DNA of 64,000 nucleotides from Nitrospirota bacterium (GCA_004296885.1 SCVN01000003.1:124001-188000); one strand, 5' to 3'; shown: positions 54,801-63,619, counted from the stretch's first letter. Made by a program: numbers and translations. Notes: a model not told the origin generated them from the letters alone.

Positions 54801-55241
54801 CAGGCAGGCCGAGCGGAAGACCTCCGGCGGGAGCAGGCGTTGCAGGAGCGCCGGCACGGAAGTGACGAGCAGCGTCGGGGCTTGGTCCGTCAGGCGGCGG
54901 AGGGTCCGCATCCGGCGCCCGATCAACTCCACGTGCGGCGGCGTGGCCTCGTAGGGCAACGTTTCCCATTCGGGAAAGAGAGTCAGCGGCTCGGGGGACC
55001 GACCGAGCAGGGCGAAAAAGAAACGGAGGTCCTCGTGGAACCGCTCGGCTCCGTCGTCCGTGGCGGCGACGATCAGCCAGGACGCCTCCTCGCTGGCTTG
55101 CGCGAGCAGGGTGAGGGCCAGGGCCGGCGTCGAACCCTGCAGACCGGTCAGGCAGGGCCGGCCCGCGATGCGTTCAAGCGCATCCAGGATCGGCTTGAGG
55201 ACGGTCTCCCAATGGGACGCGATGTGGCCGGCAGTGGGCAT
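51807..55241 (-). CDS. mfd: Transcription-repair coupling factor Mfd
   Basis: 1144 aa, full-length. Mfd removes stalled RNA polymerase and recruits UvrA. N-terminal UvrB-like region (LVTSVPALLQRLLPPEVF, GEFSIRGGIVDIFSTAFPDP), RNA-polymerase interaction region (VGDYVVHVQHGIGRYQGLK), helicase part with Walker A CGDVGYGKTEVAMRAAF, DEEQ box LVIIDEEQWFGVRHKERLK, TATPIPRTLQMAMSGVRDLS and the translocation motif QLRGRVGRAGHQAYAYFF. The C-terminal part is UvrA-binding. ATG at 55241. It leads a minus-strand group with the two foldases. Confidence 0.97.
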   Translation of the reverse strand: MPTAGHIASHWETVLKPILDALERIAGRPCLTGLQGSTPALALTLLAQASEEASWLIVAATDDGAERFHEDLRFFFALLGRSPEPLTLFPEWETLPYEATPPHVELIGRRMRTLRRLTDQAPTLLVTSVPALLQRLLPPEVFRSACLPLRPGDTVEREALTSRLLRLGYRRASVVEIPGEFSIRGGIVDIFSTAFPDPLRVEFLGDTVESIRCFDTATQKSTAKMNQAWLLPARELIHADGQPEALEALPPDAEWRGPHVYPHMASLLDYFHGQPLVVLDQPKSLSEKAALFHQEIAEAYGRHGGQNGPHPYPPPDRLYLRWDELRQRMEPWPALATEPLAAPDGSWEPALPFPAQSPASVGLAQRGTPFSETLALLDRLRTQGMVLIVARSRGQVDRLLALFAEHDLPAVPWKPQFWSQGALKKQPFYLLQGDLSSGFVSAEGRCAIITEEELFAKGLRHRPAPKSKTATFLSSLEDLSVGDYVVHVQHGIGRYQGLKRLSVQDFESDYLILEFAGGDTLYVPLDRLNQVQRYRGAEGQGPRMDRLGGTSWAKTTAKIKKDIEEMAHELVDLYANREVVHRREYGGDSTLTHEFEAAFEFEETQDQLRAIEDIKRDLEAPKPMDRLVCGDVGYGKTEVAMRAAFKAVEHNKQVAVLVPTTLLAQQHYENFSQRFAPFPAKVAMLSRFQSPKEIKAALKEVAAGTVDVVIGTHRLLQKDVQFRDLGLVIIDEEQWFGVRHKERLKQMRTQVDVLTLTATPIPRTLQMAMSGVRDLSVIETPPMGRLSIKSQVLRFNDATIREAIVRELGRGGQAFFVHNRVQTMEKIGAWLQQLVPEARIVMAHGQMDERLLEAVMLKFIKRDADVLIASAIIQSGLDVPNANTILVNRADTFGLAQLYQLRGRVGRAGHQAYAYFFVPDEGTLSGDAQKRLVAIQEFTELGAGFRIAAADLEIRGAGNLLGKQQSGHIAAVGLDLYLQMVEQAVQRLKGTVVEEEFDPTLHLHVSAFIPDEYVADAHQRLSLYKRLSSTAQVGDLALLHGEVQDRYGPLPDPVERLFEVMQIRLQAKALRLASVEVKTAAAVLTFDPKAPLPEAGIRRLMDRYQRRFRLLSPQAFELQLPAGDWLTQFPELNRALQTLTVCDT

Positions 55242-55254
55242 GGGAATGATGGTG

Positions 55255-55362
55255 CAACGTTAGACGTGAAACGTACGGGGTGGCCCGTCGGAAAGCGCGG
55301 AGCGCGCGGTCACTTTTTCATCACCCGTTCACGTCTCACTTTTCACGCTTCACGCCCTCACG
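55255..55362. repeat. Word-type intergenic element W12
   Basis: GTTAGACGTGAAACGTACG and CGTCTCACTTTTCACGCTTCACG words in opposite orientations; the middle holds CGCGGAGCGCGCGG. It fills the mfd-rfaE2 gap and slightly overlaps the end of rfaE2. Related to W4 (GTGAGGCGT class). Confidence 0.65.
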
Positions 55363-55827
55363 GATTTTGTTGATGAGGCTGGTGGTGGACGCGCCGGGAA
55401 CCAGGGGAATCGTCCGGACCGTCCCGCCCCGGGCCTCCACGGTCTCGCGGCCGACGATCTGCTCCGGGGTCCAGTCGCCGCCTTTCACGAGGACGTCGGG
55501 CTGGAGCTCGGCGATGAGGCGGCCCGGGTCCGGCTCGCCGAACAGGACGACGTAGTCGACGCAAGCCAGGGCCGCGAGAACCTCGGCCCGCTGGTCTTGC
55601 GGCACGATGGGACGGTCCGGACCTTTCTGCAGGACCCGGACGGACTCGTCGCTGTTCACGCCGACCACCAGTAAGTCGCCCAGCGCCCGCGCCGCTTCCA
55701 GGTACCGGACGTGGCCCACGTGCATTAAGTCGAAGCAGCCGTTGGTGAACACGATCCGCTCGCGTCGTGCCCGCCGGGTCGCCAGTTCCGCCGCCACCTC
55801 GCCGCGACTCTTGATCTTCTCCCGCAT
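55336..55827 (-). CDS. rfaE2: Heptose-1-phosphate adenylyltransferase (RfaE2/HldE C-domain)
   Basis: 163 aa. It makes ADP-heptose for lipopolysaccharide. VFTNGCFDLMHVGHVRYLEAA carries the HxGH nucleotidyltransferase motif; LVVGVNSDESVRVLQKG and the C-terminal PGASTTSLINKIRE complete the domain. The kinase domain is separate or elsewhere. It works with hldD (62.6 kb) and gmhA (63.6 kb) in the same pathway, though not in one operon. Confidence 0.92.
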   Translation of the reverse strand: MREKIKSRGEVAAELATRRARRERIVFTNGCFDLMHVGHVRYLEAARALGDLLVVGVNSDESVRVLQKGPDRPIVPQDQRAEVLAALACVDYVVLFGEPDPGRLIAELQPDVLVKGGDWTPEQIVGRETVEARGGTVRTIPLVPGASTTSLINKIREGVKREK

Positions 55828-55923
55828 GGGGACATCTTACTCAAACCCTCTGGGCAAATCCTAGCAGGATGTTGCAAACGGTCCCGGCTTGTCCTCGGCG
55901 CGGGGATTGACTACACTGGCGGC

Positions 55924-56073
55924 ATGGGCGATGGGGTCTGGGTCGGCGCGGCGCTCATCATCGGCCTGGTGGGCGCCGCCGGGTACCGGTGGTATCGTCA
56001 CCGCCGCGCGGGGCAGCTCGCCGATGAGTTGTTAGCCGCGGCCCTCAAAGACAAAGATTCGTTTCGACGATGA
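55924..56073 (+). CDS. Small single-membrane-segment protein
   Basis: 49 aa, ATG at 55924 to TGA at 56071. One hydrophobic helix (VWVGAALIIGLVGAAGYRW, about residues 5-23) followed by a basic YRHRR and an amphipathic helix (QLADELLAAALKDK). No strong ribosome site. It is 24 bp upstream of the next small gene; both look like one operon of small proteins. Family not known. Confidence 0.5.
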   Translation: MGDGVWVGAALIIGLVGAAGYRWYRHRRAGQLADELLAAALKDKDSFRR

Positions 56074-56097
56074 CGCAGGAGTAACAAAGGAACCGCT

Positions 56098-56274
56098 ATG
56101 GCCGACATGGGGAATGAACAGGGAGGCAAAGCGTATGCGCTCTATTCGTCGCTGCGGCGCTTCTTCGAGCCTCTGCGGGAACATTGGGACAAGCTGACGC
56201 CCCAGGAGCGGGACGTCGTCATCAAGGAGGTGGAAGGGTTCTTGAATTCTGTCCGTCCGCCTGAAAAGCACTAG
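56098..56274 (+). CDS. Small acidic helical protein
   Basis: 58 aa, ATG at 56098 (AAAGGAA 7 bp upstream) to TAG at 56272. AYALYSSLRRFFEPLREHWDKLTPQERDVVIKEVEGFLNSV is two amphipathic helices; the motif LTPQERDVVIKEVE is helix-capping. It overlaps the stop of the convergent hybrid kinase by 3 bases. Function unknown. Confidence 0.55.
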   Translation: MADMGNEQGGKAYALYSSLRRFFEPLREHWDKLTPQERDVVIKEVEGFLNSVRPPEKH

Positions 56275-58235
56275 CGGGGTTCGTCCAGGACCTCGCGGAC
56301 CTTGTGCTCCAGGGTATCGGGCATAAACGGTTTCGGGAGGAAGGAGGCGCCGGCCGGTACGGCGTGCGCCTGGGCGGTAAAGCTCCCCGTGTAGCCCGAG
56401 ATGAAGAGGAGCTTCATCTCGGGACGCAAGGGATTGAGGCGGGCGGCCAGTTCAAATCCGTTCATGCCCGGCATCACCACATCCGTGAGCAACAGATGGA
56501 TGGGGCCCTGGTGTTGGTCCGAAATCCTCATGGCTTCGGCGGCGGAGCCCGCCTCCAAGACGGTGTACCCCTGTTCTTCCAGCACCGTCCGAGCCAAGCT
56601 CCGGATGGATATCTCGTCTTCGACCAGCAGGATGGTGGCCACATTTTTCGGAAGGGCCGCCGGCGCGCGGAGCTGATCGATCGGACGTGTTTTCTCATCC
56701 ACGCGAGGCCAGTGAACGGTGAACGTCGTACCCTGCCCCGGGGCGCTGACGACGCTGATGACGCCCCCGCTCTGCGCCGCGATCCCGTAGACCATGGCCA
56801 ACCCCAACCCCAACCATTTGCCTTCCTTGGTGGTGAAGAACGGTTCGGCCAGGCGGGCCTGCGACTCGGGATCCATGCCGACCCCGGTATCGCTCACGGT
56901 CAGCCTGACGGCCGGGCCGGGTTGACGGGCGTCGACCTGGCGGCCGTCTTGGCCCTGTTCCCACTCGACCCGGTCGGTCGCAATCGTGAGCCGCCCGCCG
57001 TCCGGCATGGCCTCCACGGCGTTGACGGCCAGTTGATGCAACAGTTCGCGAATCTGCACCGGGGCGGCGTTGATGCGGCCAAGGCCCGGGGCCAGCGTCA
57101 ACGCCAGCCGGACATTCCGTCCGGTCAACTGCCGGAGCGTCGGCTCCATGTCGGCGATCACGACGTTGATGTCCAGGATCTCCTGCGGCGCATCGCGACG
57201 GCTGAAGGCCAGGAGCTGACGGGTCAAATCGGCGGCGCGCTCTCCCGCCTTCGCAATTTCTTCGATGCGATGGCGCTGGGGGTTGTCGGGCGCGATGGTG
57301 TTCAGGATGAGCTGGCTGTACCCTGTGACGATCGTCAGCATGTTGTTGAAGTCGTGCGCGATGCGCCCGGCCAACCGTCGTACCGTCTCGACCTTCTCCT
57401 GCCATGCCCCCTCGTCGAGCGGCCGCGCGTGGGCGTGCGTCGAGGGTCGTCCGTTCGTCCGGTGCGCCAAGACCCCGATCGTCCCCAGGAACCGCGGCTG
57501 TCTCGCGGCGCTGTAGAGCCCGGTCGCGCTGCACTCGACCGGCACGGCTTGCGTGTCGGGGCTCGCCTCGGTTTTGGCCATCAACCGGAGCGCGAGACGA
57601 TGGGTGGCTCTCGCGCCGGTGCGTCGCTCATTGACACGGCGTTCCCCTCGGTCCCGATCTTGGGGGGCGAGGACGGTCGAGTAGGGAGTGCCGAGGAGTT
57701 CCTCCGCGCTATGGCCCAGGAGCGCCGCTACGGCCGGACTCAACGCAACGAACCGCCCGTCGGGGTCCAACTCATAGATGACGTCTTTGATGGTCTCGAA
57801 GAGGAACTTCGCCCGCTTGTCCGCAAGATCCAACCGTGCAAGCCGGTCTCGGTGTTCCAGCATGGTGCCCGTCACGACGGGCAACTCCGCCAGGTACACA
57901 GGCGACTGCAGGGACAGGACGTGGTCGGCTCCGGCCTGTGTGAGGTGGGTCGAAACCTGGGCGTCATAGTGGTCGGTCAGCACAAGAATGGCGGCGTCAG
58001 CCGATCGTCTTCTGAGCTCGGACAGGATTTCGAGCCCGCTTCGTCCGGAGAGACGTTCATCCAGCAGGGCCGCGTCGCACGTCCGTCTCGAAACCCAGTC
58101 CAAGGCCTCCTCGGCCGTATACACGGCCTCGATGTGACAGCCAGGGTAAAACCCTCGCATCCTCTGCGTGATCCGCTTGATCTCTTCCGCGCGCTCGCTT
58201 ACCAACAGGAAGGAAAGGGGGGCGGTCTGTGGCAT
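56271..58235 (-). CDS. Hybrid sensor histidine kinase (REC-PAS-HK-REC)
   Basis: 654 aa from the ATG at 58235 (GGAGAAGG upstream). Order: N-terminal receiver-like (about 1-125) with DAALLDERLSGRSGLEIL retaining an Asp; PAS (about 145-220, DVIYELDPDGRFVALSPAV); HisKA with phosphoacceptor His in GRIAHDFNNMLTIVTGYSQ; HATPase with N-box VNAVEAMPDGG and G-box DTGVGMD; C-terminal receiver (LLTDVVMPGMNGFELA, Lys in FLPKPF). No membrane segments, so cytosolic. Probably passes phosphate to an outside regulator. It resembles the kinase at 58.5 kb in its second half but has its own N-terminus. Confidence 0.9.
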   Translation of the reverse strand: MPQTAPLSFLLVSERAEEIKRITQRMRGFYPGCHIEAVYTAEEALDWVSRRTCDAALLDERLSGRSGLEILSELRRRSADAAILVLTDHYDAQVSTHLTQAGADHVLSLQSPVYLAELPVVTGTMLEHRDRLARLDLADKRAKFLFETIKDVIYELDPDGRFVALSPAVAALLGHSAEELLGTPYSTVLAPQDRDRGERRVNERRTGARATHRLALRLMAKTEASPDTQAVPVECSATGLYSAARQPRFLGTIGVLAHRTNGRPSTHAHARPLDEGAWQEKVETVRRLAGRIAHDFNNMLTIVTGYSQLILNTIAPDNPQRHRIEEIAKAGERAADLTRQLLAFSRRDAPQEILDINVVIADMEPTLRQLTGRNVRLALTLAPGLGRINAAPVQIRELLHQLAVNAVEAMPDGGRLTIATDRVEWEQGQDGRQVDARQPGPAVRLTVSDTGVGMDPESQARLAEPFFTTKEGKWLGLGLAMVYGIAAQSGGVISVVSAPGQGTTFTVHWPRVDEKTRPIDQLRAPAALPKNVATILLVEDEISIRSLARTVLEEQGYTVLEAGSAAEAMRISDQHQGPIHLLLTDVVMPGMNGFELAARLNPLRPEMKLLFISGYTGSFTAQAHAVPAGASFLPKPFMPDTLEHKVREVLDEPR

Positions 58236-58475
58236 GACCTTCTCCAGCTTGGGCGTAAGAGGAGACAGCGTCCCCCTGCCCTGTACGGCATCCTTTCCCA
58301 AGAATCAAGCCTTTTTTAGGAGGAAGTACTTTCAAGGGTAGGTACCGGCAAGAACCGACAGCAATGGGAAGGAATATATCATCCCATGAACCGGCCTGAC
58401 GTCCGAATCATGTGCAAGCCATCGCGCCGCCTCCGGCATTGCGTTGTGGTCGTGGCCTGTCTGCCGGCGCGCGCC

Positions 58476-60688
58476 TCAGTGGGGCTCGTCCAGCACTTCG
58501 CGGACCCTGTGTCCCAGCTCGTCGGGCGTGAAGGGCTTGGTCAGGAGCGTGCCGATGCCTTTGAGGCCGCCTTCGAGGGGTGCCACGTCGGCCGTATAGC
58601 CGGACATGAACAGCACGCGTATCTGCGGCTGCAGGGTCAGGATCCGCTCCGCCAGTTCCCGCCCGTTCATCCCCGGCATAATCACGTCGGTCAGGAGCAG
58701 ATGCACCGGACCCCGCTGTTCGCGAACACGTCGCAGGGCCTCTTCCCCACCGCTCGTCTCCAGTACCTGATAGCCCAGGGCTTCAAGGCTGCTACGCGCC
58801 ACGTCCCGCACCAGCAAGTTGTCCTCCACCAGCAGGATCGTCTCCGAGCCCCCGGCCGGCTGCAACGGGAGGGCTTCCGAACGAGCCGTCGGCTCCGGGG
58901 GCGATACCTGGGGCAGATGGATCTCGAACCGGGCTCCTTTCCCCGGTTCGCTTTCCACCTCCACGAACCCGCCGCTCTGGGTCACGATCCCATAAACCGT
59001 GGCCAGTCCCAGTCCGATCCCCCAGCGCGGCCCCTTGGTCGTGAAAAACGGCTCAAAGCAATGGTCCCGGGCATAATCGTCCATGCCCTCGCCGGTATCG
59101 CTCACGGCCAGCATCACGTGAGTTCCCGGCGTCGTGAGCGCGAGCCGCTCGGCCAGTCGCGGATTGCCCGCGACGTTTGCGGTCTCGATCGTCAGCCGAC
59201 CGCCGGCGGGCATGGCATCGCGCGCATTCAACGCCAGGTTCAGGAGCACTTGCTCCATTTGCCCGCGGTCGGCGTTGATCCACCCGAGCGCGGGATCCAG
59301 TCGCGTCACCAGCGCGATGGGTGCGCCCAGCAGGGACCGCAGCGAGGAGTCCATGGCCGTCACCACGGCATTCACGTTCAACTCGGTCGGCTGCAGCACC
59401 TGTTTGCGGCTGAGGGCCAGCAACTGGTGCGTCAGGCTGGAGGCCTTCTTTCCCGCCTCTTGGAGCTGGTGCACATGGCGGGCGTGGGGTTGGTCGTCGC
59501 CCAGGCTTGCCAGCAGCATGTGGCAGCGGCCCATGACGACCGTCAACAGGTTGTTGAACTCGTGGGCGATCCCGCCGGCGAGCCGCCCGATGGCTTCCAT
59601 CTTCTGCGATTGCCGTAAATGTTCCTCGCTGGCGCGCAGGGCCTCCTCCGTCCGCTTCCGCTCGCGGATGTCGCGCATGACGCAGACGATCCCGCCGCCT
59701 TCCAACGGCGTGAGGGACAGCTCCTGAGGGAAGACGGTCCTGTCACGCCGCATACCGAGCGCTTCGCCTTGCCAGTGCCGCTGCTCCTTCATCTGAGGAA
59801 GCGCGTCCCGTTCGAGTCGCTGCGCCTCGGCGTACCCGAGGACGGTCCGCCAGGGCTTGCCGATCAGCTCCTGGGCCTGCTCATACCCGTGCAGGCGGGC
59901 GAAGGCCCGGTTGACGTAGCTGAAGGTGCCCTGGGGGTCCCGCACCGCGATGCCGTCCCAGGAGGCTTCGATGGCGGCCAGCTGTTCGGAGTCGGTGATG
60001 TCCACGGAGAAGACGATGACTCCGACGACGGCCCCCTTTTCGTCGCGATACGGAACTTTGTCCGTCCGGATCCATCGTTTTTCGCCGGAACCGACCTGAT
60101 AGGGCTCGACGATGCCGAGTTTCGGCTGGCCGGTCCTGATGACCTCCAGGTCGTCTTGGTGGTACTGCTTCGCTTGGTGGGGATAGAGGTCGTAAATGGA
60201 CCGGCCTTCCAAGTCGCGGACCGGCATCCCGATCGAGTGAGCCGCCGTCCGGTTGACGCGCAGGATCCGATTGTCCGCGTCTTTGTACCAGATCATGGCC
60301 GGGACCGAATCGAAGATGGTCTGCCGCTCCTTCTGCGCCAGGAACAGCCGCTGCTCGGCCCGCTTGACGCGCAGCACGAGCATCGTCGCCAGCCATATGA
60401 TGGCGGCGACGATGGCGCGCATGGCGAGGCCGAGTTGTCGCGGGACGCCGGGCGGCGAAGCGATGGCGCCGATGACGATCAGCACCGTATAGGCGGCCGC
60501 CAGTGCGACGGCTGCGCCTTTATTCGGGGAGCGTAGCAGGAGCAGGAGGGGCACGAGATACAGGATCTCGACCTCGACGCCCGGCGGGCTTCTCAGGTCG
60601 AGTAGGAAGATGCCCGCGGTCAGGAGGAGGGCGACCGGGGTGACGAGGAAGCGGAACGCCTGGAGGAGCCTGTTCAGGGGTAGTCCAT
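58476..60688 (-). CDS. Membrane hybrid histidine kinase (PAS-PAS-HK-REC), start apparently frameshifted
   Basis: 733 aa from a CTG at 60677 in the open frame; a better start is ATG at 60688 (GGGAGGG upstream), which after four codons (MDYP) meets TGA. One extra C in the run of four at 60677-60680 would fuse the ATG to the main frame (MDYPLNRLLQAF). Five or six membrane helices (about 10-125), PAS at about 145-260 (VPAMIWYKDADNRILRVNR) and 265-375 (ASWDGIAVRDPQGTFSYVNR), HisKA (RLAGGIAHEFNNLLTVVMG), HATPase (LNLALNARDAMPAGG, DTGEGMD), receiver (LLTDVIMPGMNGREL). Function: signal sensing at membrane. It lies 97 bp downstream of dinB. Confidence 0.85.
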
Positions 60689-60784
60689 GGCTCCCTCCCG
60701 AGACAGATGGCGAACTCGATTCGTCCCCATGTGTAGCAAGTTGGAGCCGAGAAGGCAATAGGTAGATGCTACAGGGGGTGAGGC

Positions 60785-61939
60785 CTACGAAGTTTCCGGT
60801 GTCCCGCCAAGTCGAATCGCCTTCGGCCCGTGCTTCTCGATGATGGCGTCCATGGCGGCGAGGGCGTGGCGCCGCCGCTGGTCGAAGAGACCTCCCGCCG
60901 CGGGGAGGAGATCGCCGAAGGTGATCCCGGCAAGCCGGTACGAGGTGTGCGGCGACAGGAGTCCGCGCAGCGTCTCGCGGATCTCCCCCCACATGACCGC
61001 GTCATCGTTCAGCGGTTGGGGGAAGCGCTGCTGCTTGGCGGTGATCCGGTGCGCTGCGTCTTTGAGTTTCACGGTAAAGGAGCCGGCCGCGAGGCCCTCC
61101 ATCCGTAGCTCGTGCGTCAGCTCGCCGAGAAACCCGCGCAGCGTCCGTTCCAGGAACGCTACATCGTTCGTGTCGTGCTCGAACGTCGTCTCACGGCCAA
61201 GGCTCTTGCGTGCGCGATCCGGCACGACCGGATCATCGTCCCTCCCTTGCGCGAGCGCCTGGATGACCGGCAACCGTTTGCCCCAGGCCCGGCGCAACAG
61301 CGGCTCGAGACGGGGGTCCAGCAAGTCGCCGATCGCGCGTACGCCGAGCCGGTCCAGCGTTTCGGCGGTCTTCGGCCCGATGCCGGGCAGCGACTTCACG
61401 GGACGCGGGGCCAGGAAGGCCGCTTCGGTGCCCGGCTCGATCACCGCCAATCCGTCGGGCTTGTGCGCATCCGCGGCGACCTTGGCCACGGACTTGCCGG
61501 TGGCCAGGGCGATCGTGCACCGCAGGCCGGTCGCCTCGAGGATCGCGTCTTTGACGCGCTGCCCCAAGAACCTCGGATCGGGGTGGAGGGTTTGGAGGTC
61601 CGTCGCGTCCGCATAGAACTCGTCGATGCTGGTCCATTCGACGGCGGGAAAGAACCGGTCGGCCACCTGACGCATCTGCTCGTGCAGGCGCTGGTAGAGG
61701 GGCCGATCCGGCGGAACGAGGATCAGGTGAGGGCACAACGTGAGGGCTTGCGCCGTCGGCATGGCGGAGCGGACGCCGTACTGCCGCACCGCGTAGCTGG
61801 CGGCGGCGATGATCCCGCGCGGCGGCCGTCCTCCCACCGCGACCGGTTTCCCGGCCAGCGACGGATCGGCCAGGACGGCCGCGGACGCGAACATGGCGTC
61901 CACATCGCCGAAGAGAATCTGGCGGAACCACTTCGCCAT
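60785..61939 (-). CDS. dinB: DNA polymerase IV (Y-family)
   Basis: 384 aa. Translesion polymerase. The catalytic part begins ILFGDVDAMFASAAVLADPSLAGKPVAVGG where canonical DinB has DMDAFFASVE; the acidic residue is kept (GDVDA). SIDEFYADATDLQ holds the second acidic pair. The DNA-contacting KSLPGIGPKTAETLDRLGV (helix-hairpin-helix) and the little-finger domain (GRETTFEHDTNDVAFLERTL) are present. It is 97 bp from the kinase gene on the same strand. Slightly divergent from E. coli. Confidence 0.9.
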   Translation of the reverse strand: MAKWFRQILFGDVDAMFASAAVLADPSLAGKPVAVGGRPPRGIIAAASYAVRQYGVRSAMPTAQALTLCPHLILVPPDRPLYQRLHEQMRQVADRFFPAVEWTSIDEFYADATDLQTLHPDPRFLGQRVKDAILEATGLRCTIALATGKSVAKVAADAHKPDGLAVIEPGTEAAFLAPRPVKSLPGIGPKTAETLDRLGVRAIGDLLDPRLEPLLRRAWGKRLPVIQALAQGRDDDPVVPDRARKSLGRETTFEHDTNDVAFLERTLRGFLGELTHELRMEGLAAGSFTVKLKDAAHRITAKQQRFPQPLNDDAVMWGEIRETLRGLLSPHTSYRLAGITFGDLLPAAGGLFDQRRRHALAAMDAIIEKHGPKAIRLGGTPETS

Positions 61940-61956
61940 AGAACAGAACCCCGGAG

Positions 61957-62085
61957 CTTATGGCTTATGGCCGATGGCCCAGACAAGAGCAGATGGCGTA
62001 TAGCATATGGCTAAGAATCGGACGGAAATTTAATAGCCATGCGCTACGCTCTTGCCATAGGCTATCGGCTATAGGCTCTTCTCCG
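61957..62085. repeat. Word-type intergenic element W13
   Basis: GAGCTTATGGCTTATGGCCG and GATGGCGTATAGCATATGG on one arm, CATGCGCTACGCTCTTGCC and CATAGGCTATCGGCTATAGG on the other: the TATGGC/GCCATA vocabulary as in W7 at 45.4 kb. Between dinB and the SprT-like gene. Confidence 0.75.
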
Positions 62086-62599
62086 CGCTCAGCTCTTCTA
62101 AATTCCCCCGGCAACTCCCGCAGCGATGACGGCTTGGCCTGATGCTCCGCCGCTGCCGCTCGTAGGTTTGCCCGCAGTTCAGGCATCGCCAGGCGTACTT
62201 GGCCAGCCTTCGCACCGCCTCGGTCAGGTCATGACGGATGGTGATGCCCAACCCGCTCCGGTTCATGGCTTCCATCTTGCGGTGGAAGTCAGGCCCGTGG
62301 TTCGGGCGACGCTTGAGGATGTCGTATTGCCACTGGTGAATCATTTCATGGGCCAGGGTGGCGAAGATCTCCCGCTCGGCCTGGGCGGAAGAATCTCGGA
62401 GCAGCGGGGCCGAAAGACGGATCCGGCGCTGCCGTCCGCCGATCACCGGCAGGCGCGGGCCGCCCCGGCTCACGAACAGCCCGGCGGAGGCGGTCAGGCG
62501 CCGGCTCCAGACGATCTCGATGGGAGGCAGTCCCCCGTCGAACCAACGGAGGTTCAAGTCGGTCCAAAGGCGTTGCAGGTGCGCTGGGTCCACGGTCAA
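62069..62599 (-). CDS. SprT-like zinc metalloprotease-fold protein
   Basis: 176 aa from a TTG at 62599 (a GTG at 62593 is the alternative). IFATLAHEMIHQWQYD holds the HExxH-like motif (HEMIH) of zinc metalloproteases; a third His is in NHGPDFHRKMEAMNR. The C-terminus has a zinc-ribbon (CLNCGQTYERQRR and CGSCRGNLEEL). SprT-family proteins in eukaryotes act on DNA-protein crosslinks; bacterial ones are less defined. Its start lies 23 bp beyond the hldD stop, with no overlap. The last few codons come from the word-type element. Confidence 0.82.
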   Translation of the reverse strand: MTVDPAHLQRLWTDLNLRWFDGGLPPIEIVWSRRLTASAGLFVSRGGPRLPVIGGRQRRIRLSAPLLRDSSAQAEREIFATLAHEMIHQWQYDILKRRPNHGPDFHRKMEAMNRSGLGITIRHDLTEAVRRLAKYAWRCLNCGQTYERQRRSIRPSRHRCGSCRGNLEELSAEKSL

Positions 62600-62621
62600 T
62601 GTGCGGGGCAATCGGCGCGAG

Positions 62622-63608
62622 CTACGTCCGGGCCGCCTGCGCCAGCAGGCCCCGGACGTACAGCCGCACGCCCTCTTCCAGTGAGGTGAAGGGCGCCGTA
62701 TAGCCGGCGGCGCGGAGCCGGCCCATCTTGGCCTCGGTGAAATACTGGTACCGCTCACGAATCTCGATCGGCGTGTCGATGAACTCGATCGCCTCGGGCC
62801 GTCCCAGCTCGCGAAAGACGCAGCGGACCAGGTCCAGGAACGTCCTGGCCTGTCCCGTCCCCAGGTTGAAGATCCCGCGAGCCAGCGGCTTCTCCAGCGC
62901 GAAGCGGAGGACGTCCACGACGTCGCGCACATAGATGAAGTCTCGTTTCTGTTCTCCGTCGGCGATCCCGGCCTTGTGGCTCTTGAACAGGCGGACCTTC
63001 CCCTTCGTCCGGACCTGGTCGAAGGCGTGGAGCACCACGCTGGCCATCTTGTCCTTGTGGCGCTCGCCGAAGCCGTACACGTTGAAGAACTTGAAGGCCG
63101 ACCAGGCCGGCGGGGAGCTGCCGCGCCGCTCCTGGTCGAGGGCCCAACAGTCGAAGTCCTGCTTGGACTGACCGTAGGGGTTCAGCGGCTTCAGCCGGGG
63201 AATCAGGGTCTCGTCGTCGTCGTAGCCCAGCGATCCGTCGCCGTAGGTGGCCGCGCTGCTGGCGTAGACGAGGGGGAGGCGTTGTTGGACGCAGTAGGTC
63301 CAGAGGTGCTGCGAATAGTCCAGGTTGACAGATTTGAGATAGGCTTCGTTCATCTCCGTCGTGTCTGTGCAGGCGCCCAGGTGGACGACGGCCTTCAGCG
63401 CCGGCTGCTCCGTCTGGAGCCAGGACCGCAGCTCATGCAGGCTGACCCTGCTGCCGAAGTCGATCCCGGCCATCTCGGGCCTCGTCCCGAAGGATGCCAA
63501 CTCATCCACCGACACGACCGGCCAGCCCTGCTCGTTGCACGAGGCCACGAATCGTGAGCCGATGAAGCCGGCGGCGCCGGTGACGAGAATGGGGTGGAGA
63601 GGTTTCAT
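62622..63608 (-). CDS. hldD: ADP-L-glycero-D-manno-heptose 6-epimerase
   Basis: 328 aa from the ATG at 63608. It makes ADP-L-glycero-D-manno-heptose for LPS core. NAD site ILVTGAAGFIGSRFVAS, the short-chain dehydrogenase YxxxK in NPYGQSKQDFDCWA, VYASSAATYGDG, FKFFNVYGFGERHKDKMASVV and FNLGTGQARTFLDLV. It follows gmhA by 11 bp on the same strand. Confidence 0.94.
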   Translation of the reverse strand: MKPLHPILVTGAAGFIGSRFVASCNEQGWPVVSVDELASFGTRPEMAGIDFGSRVSLHELRSWLQTEQPALKAVVHLGACTDTTEMNEAYLKSVNLDYSQHLWTYCVQQRLPLVYASSAATYGDGSLGYDDDETLIPRLKPLNPYGQSKQDFDCWALDQERRGSSPPAWSAFKFFNVYGFGERHKDKMASVVLHAFDQVRTKGKVRLFKSHKAGIADGEQKRDFIYVRDVVDVLRFALEKPLARGIFNLGTGQARTFLDLVRCVFRELGRPEAIEFIDTPIEIRERYQYFTEAKMGRLRAAGYTAPFTSLEEGVRLYVRGLLAQAART

Positions 63609-63619
63609 GGCGGAACGTG

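Noticed and set aside
56304-62014. Long plus-strand frames (300-670 codons) opposite the kinases and dinB
   Set aside because: All are antisense shadows of the minus-strand genes, with Arg/Gly/Leu-rich sequence and no family motif.
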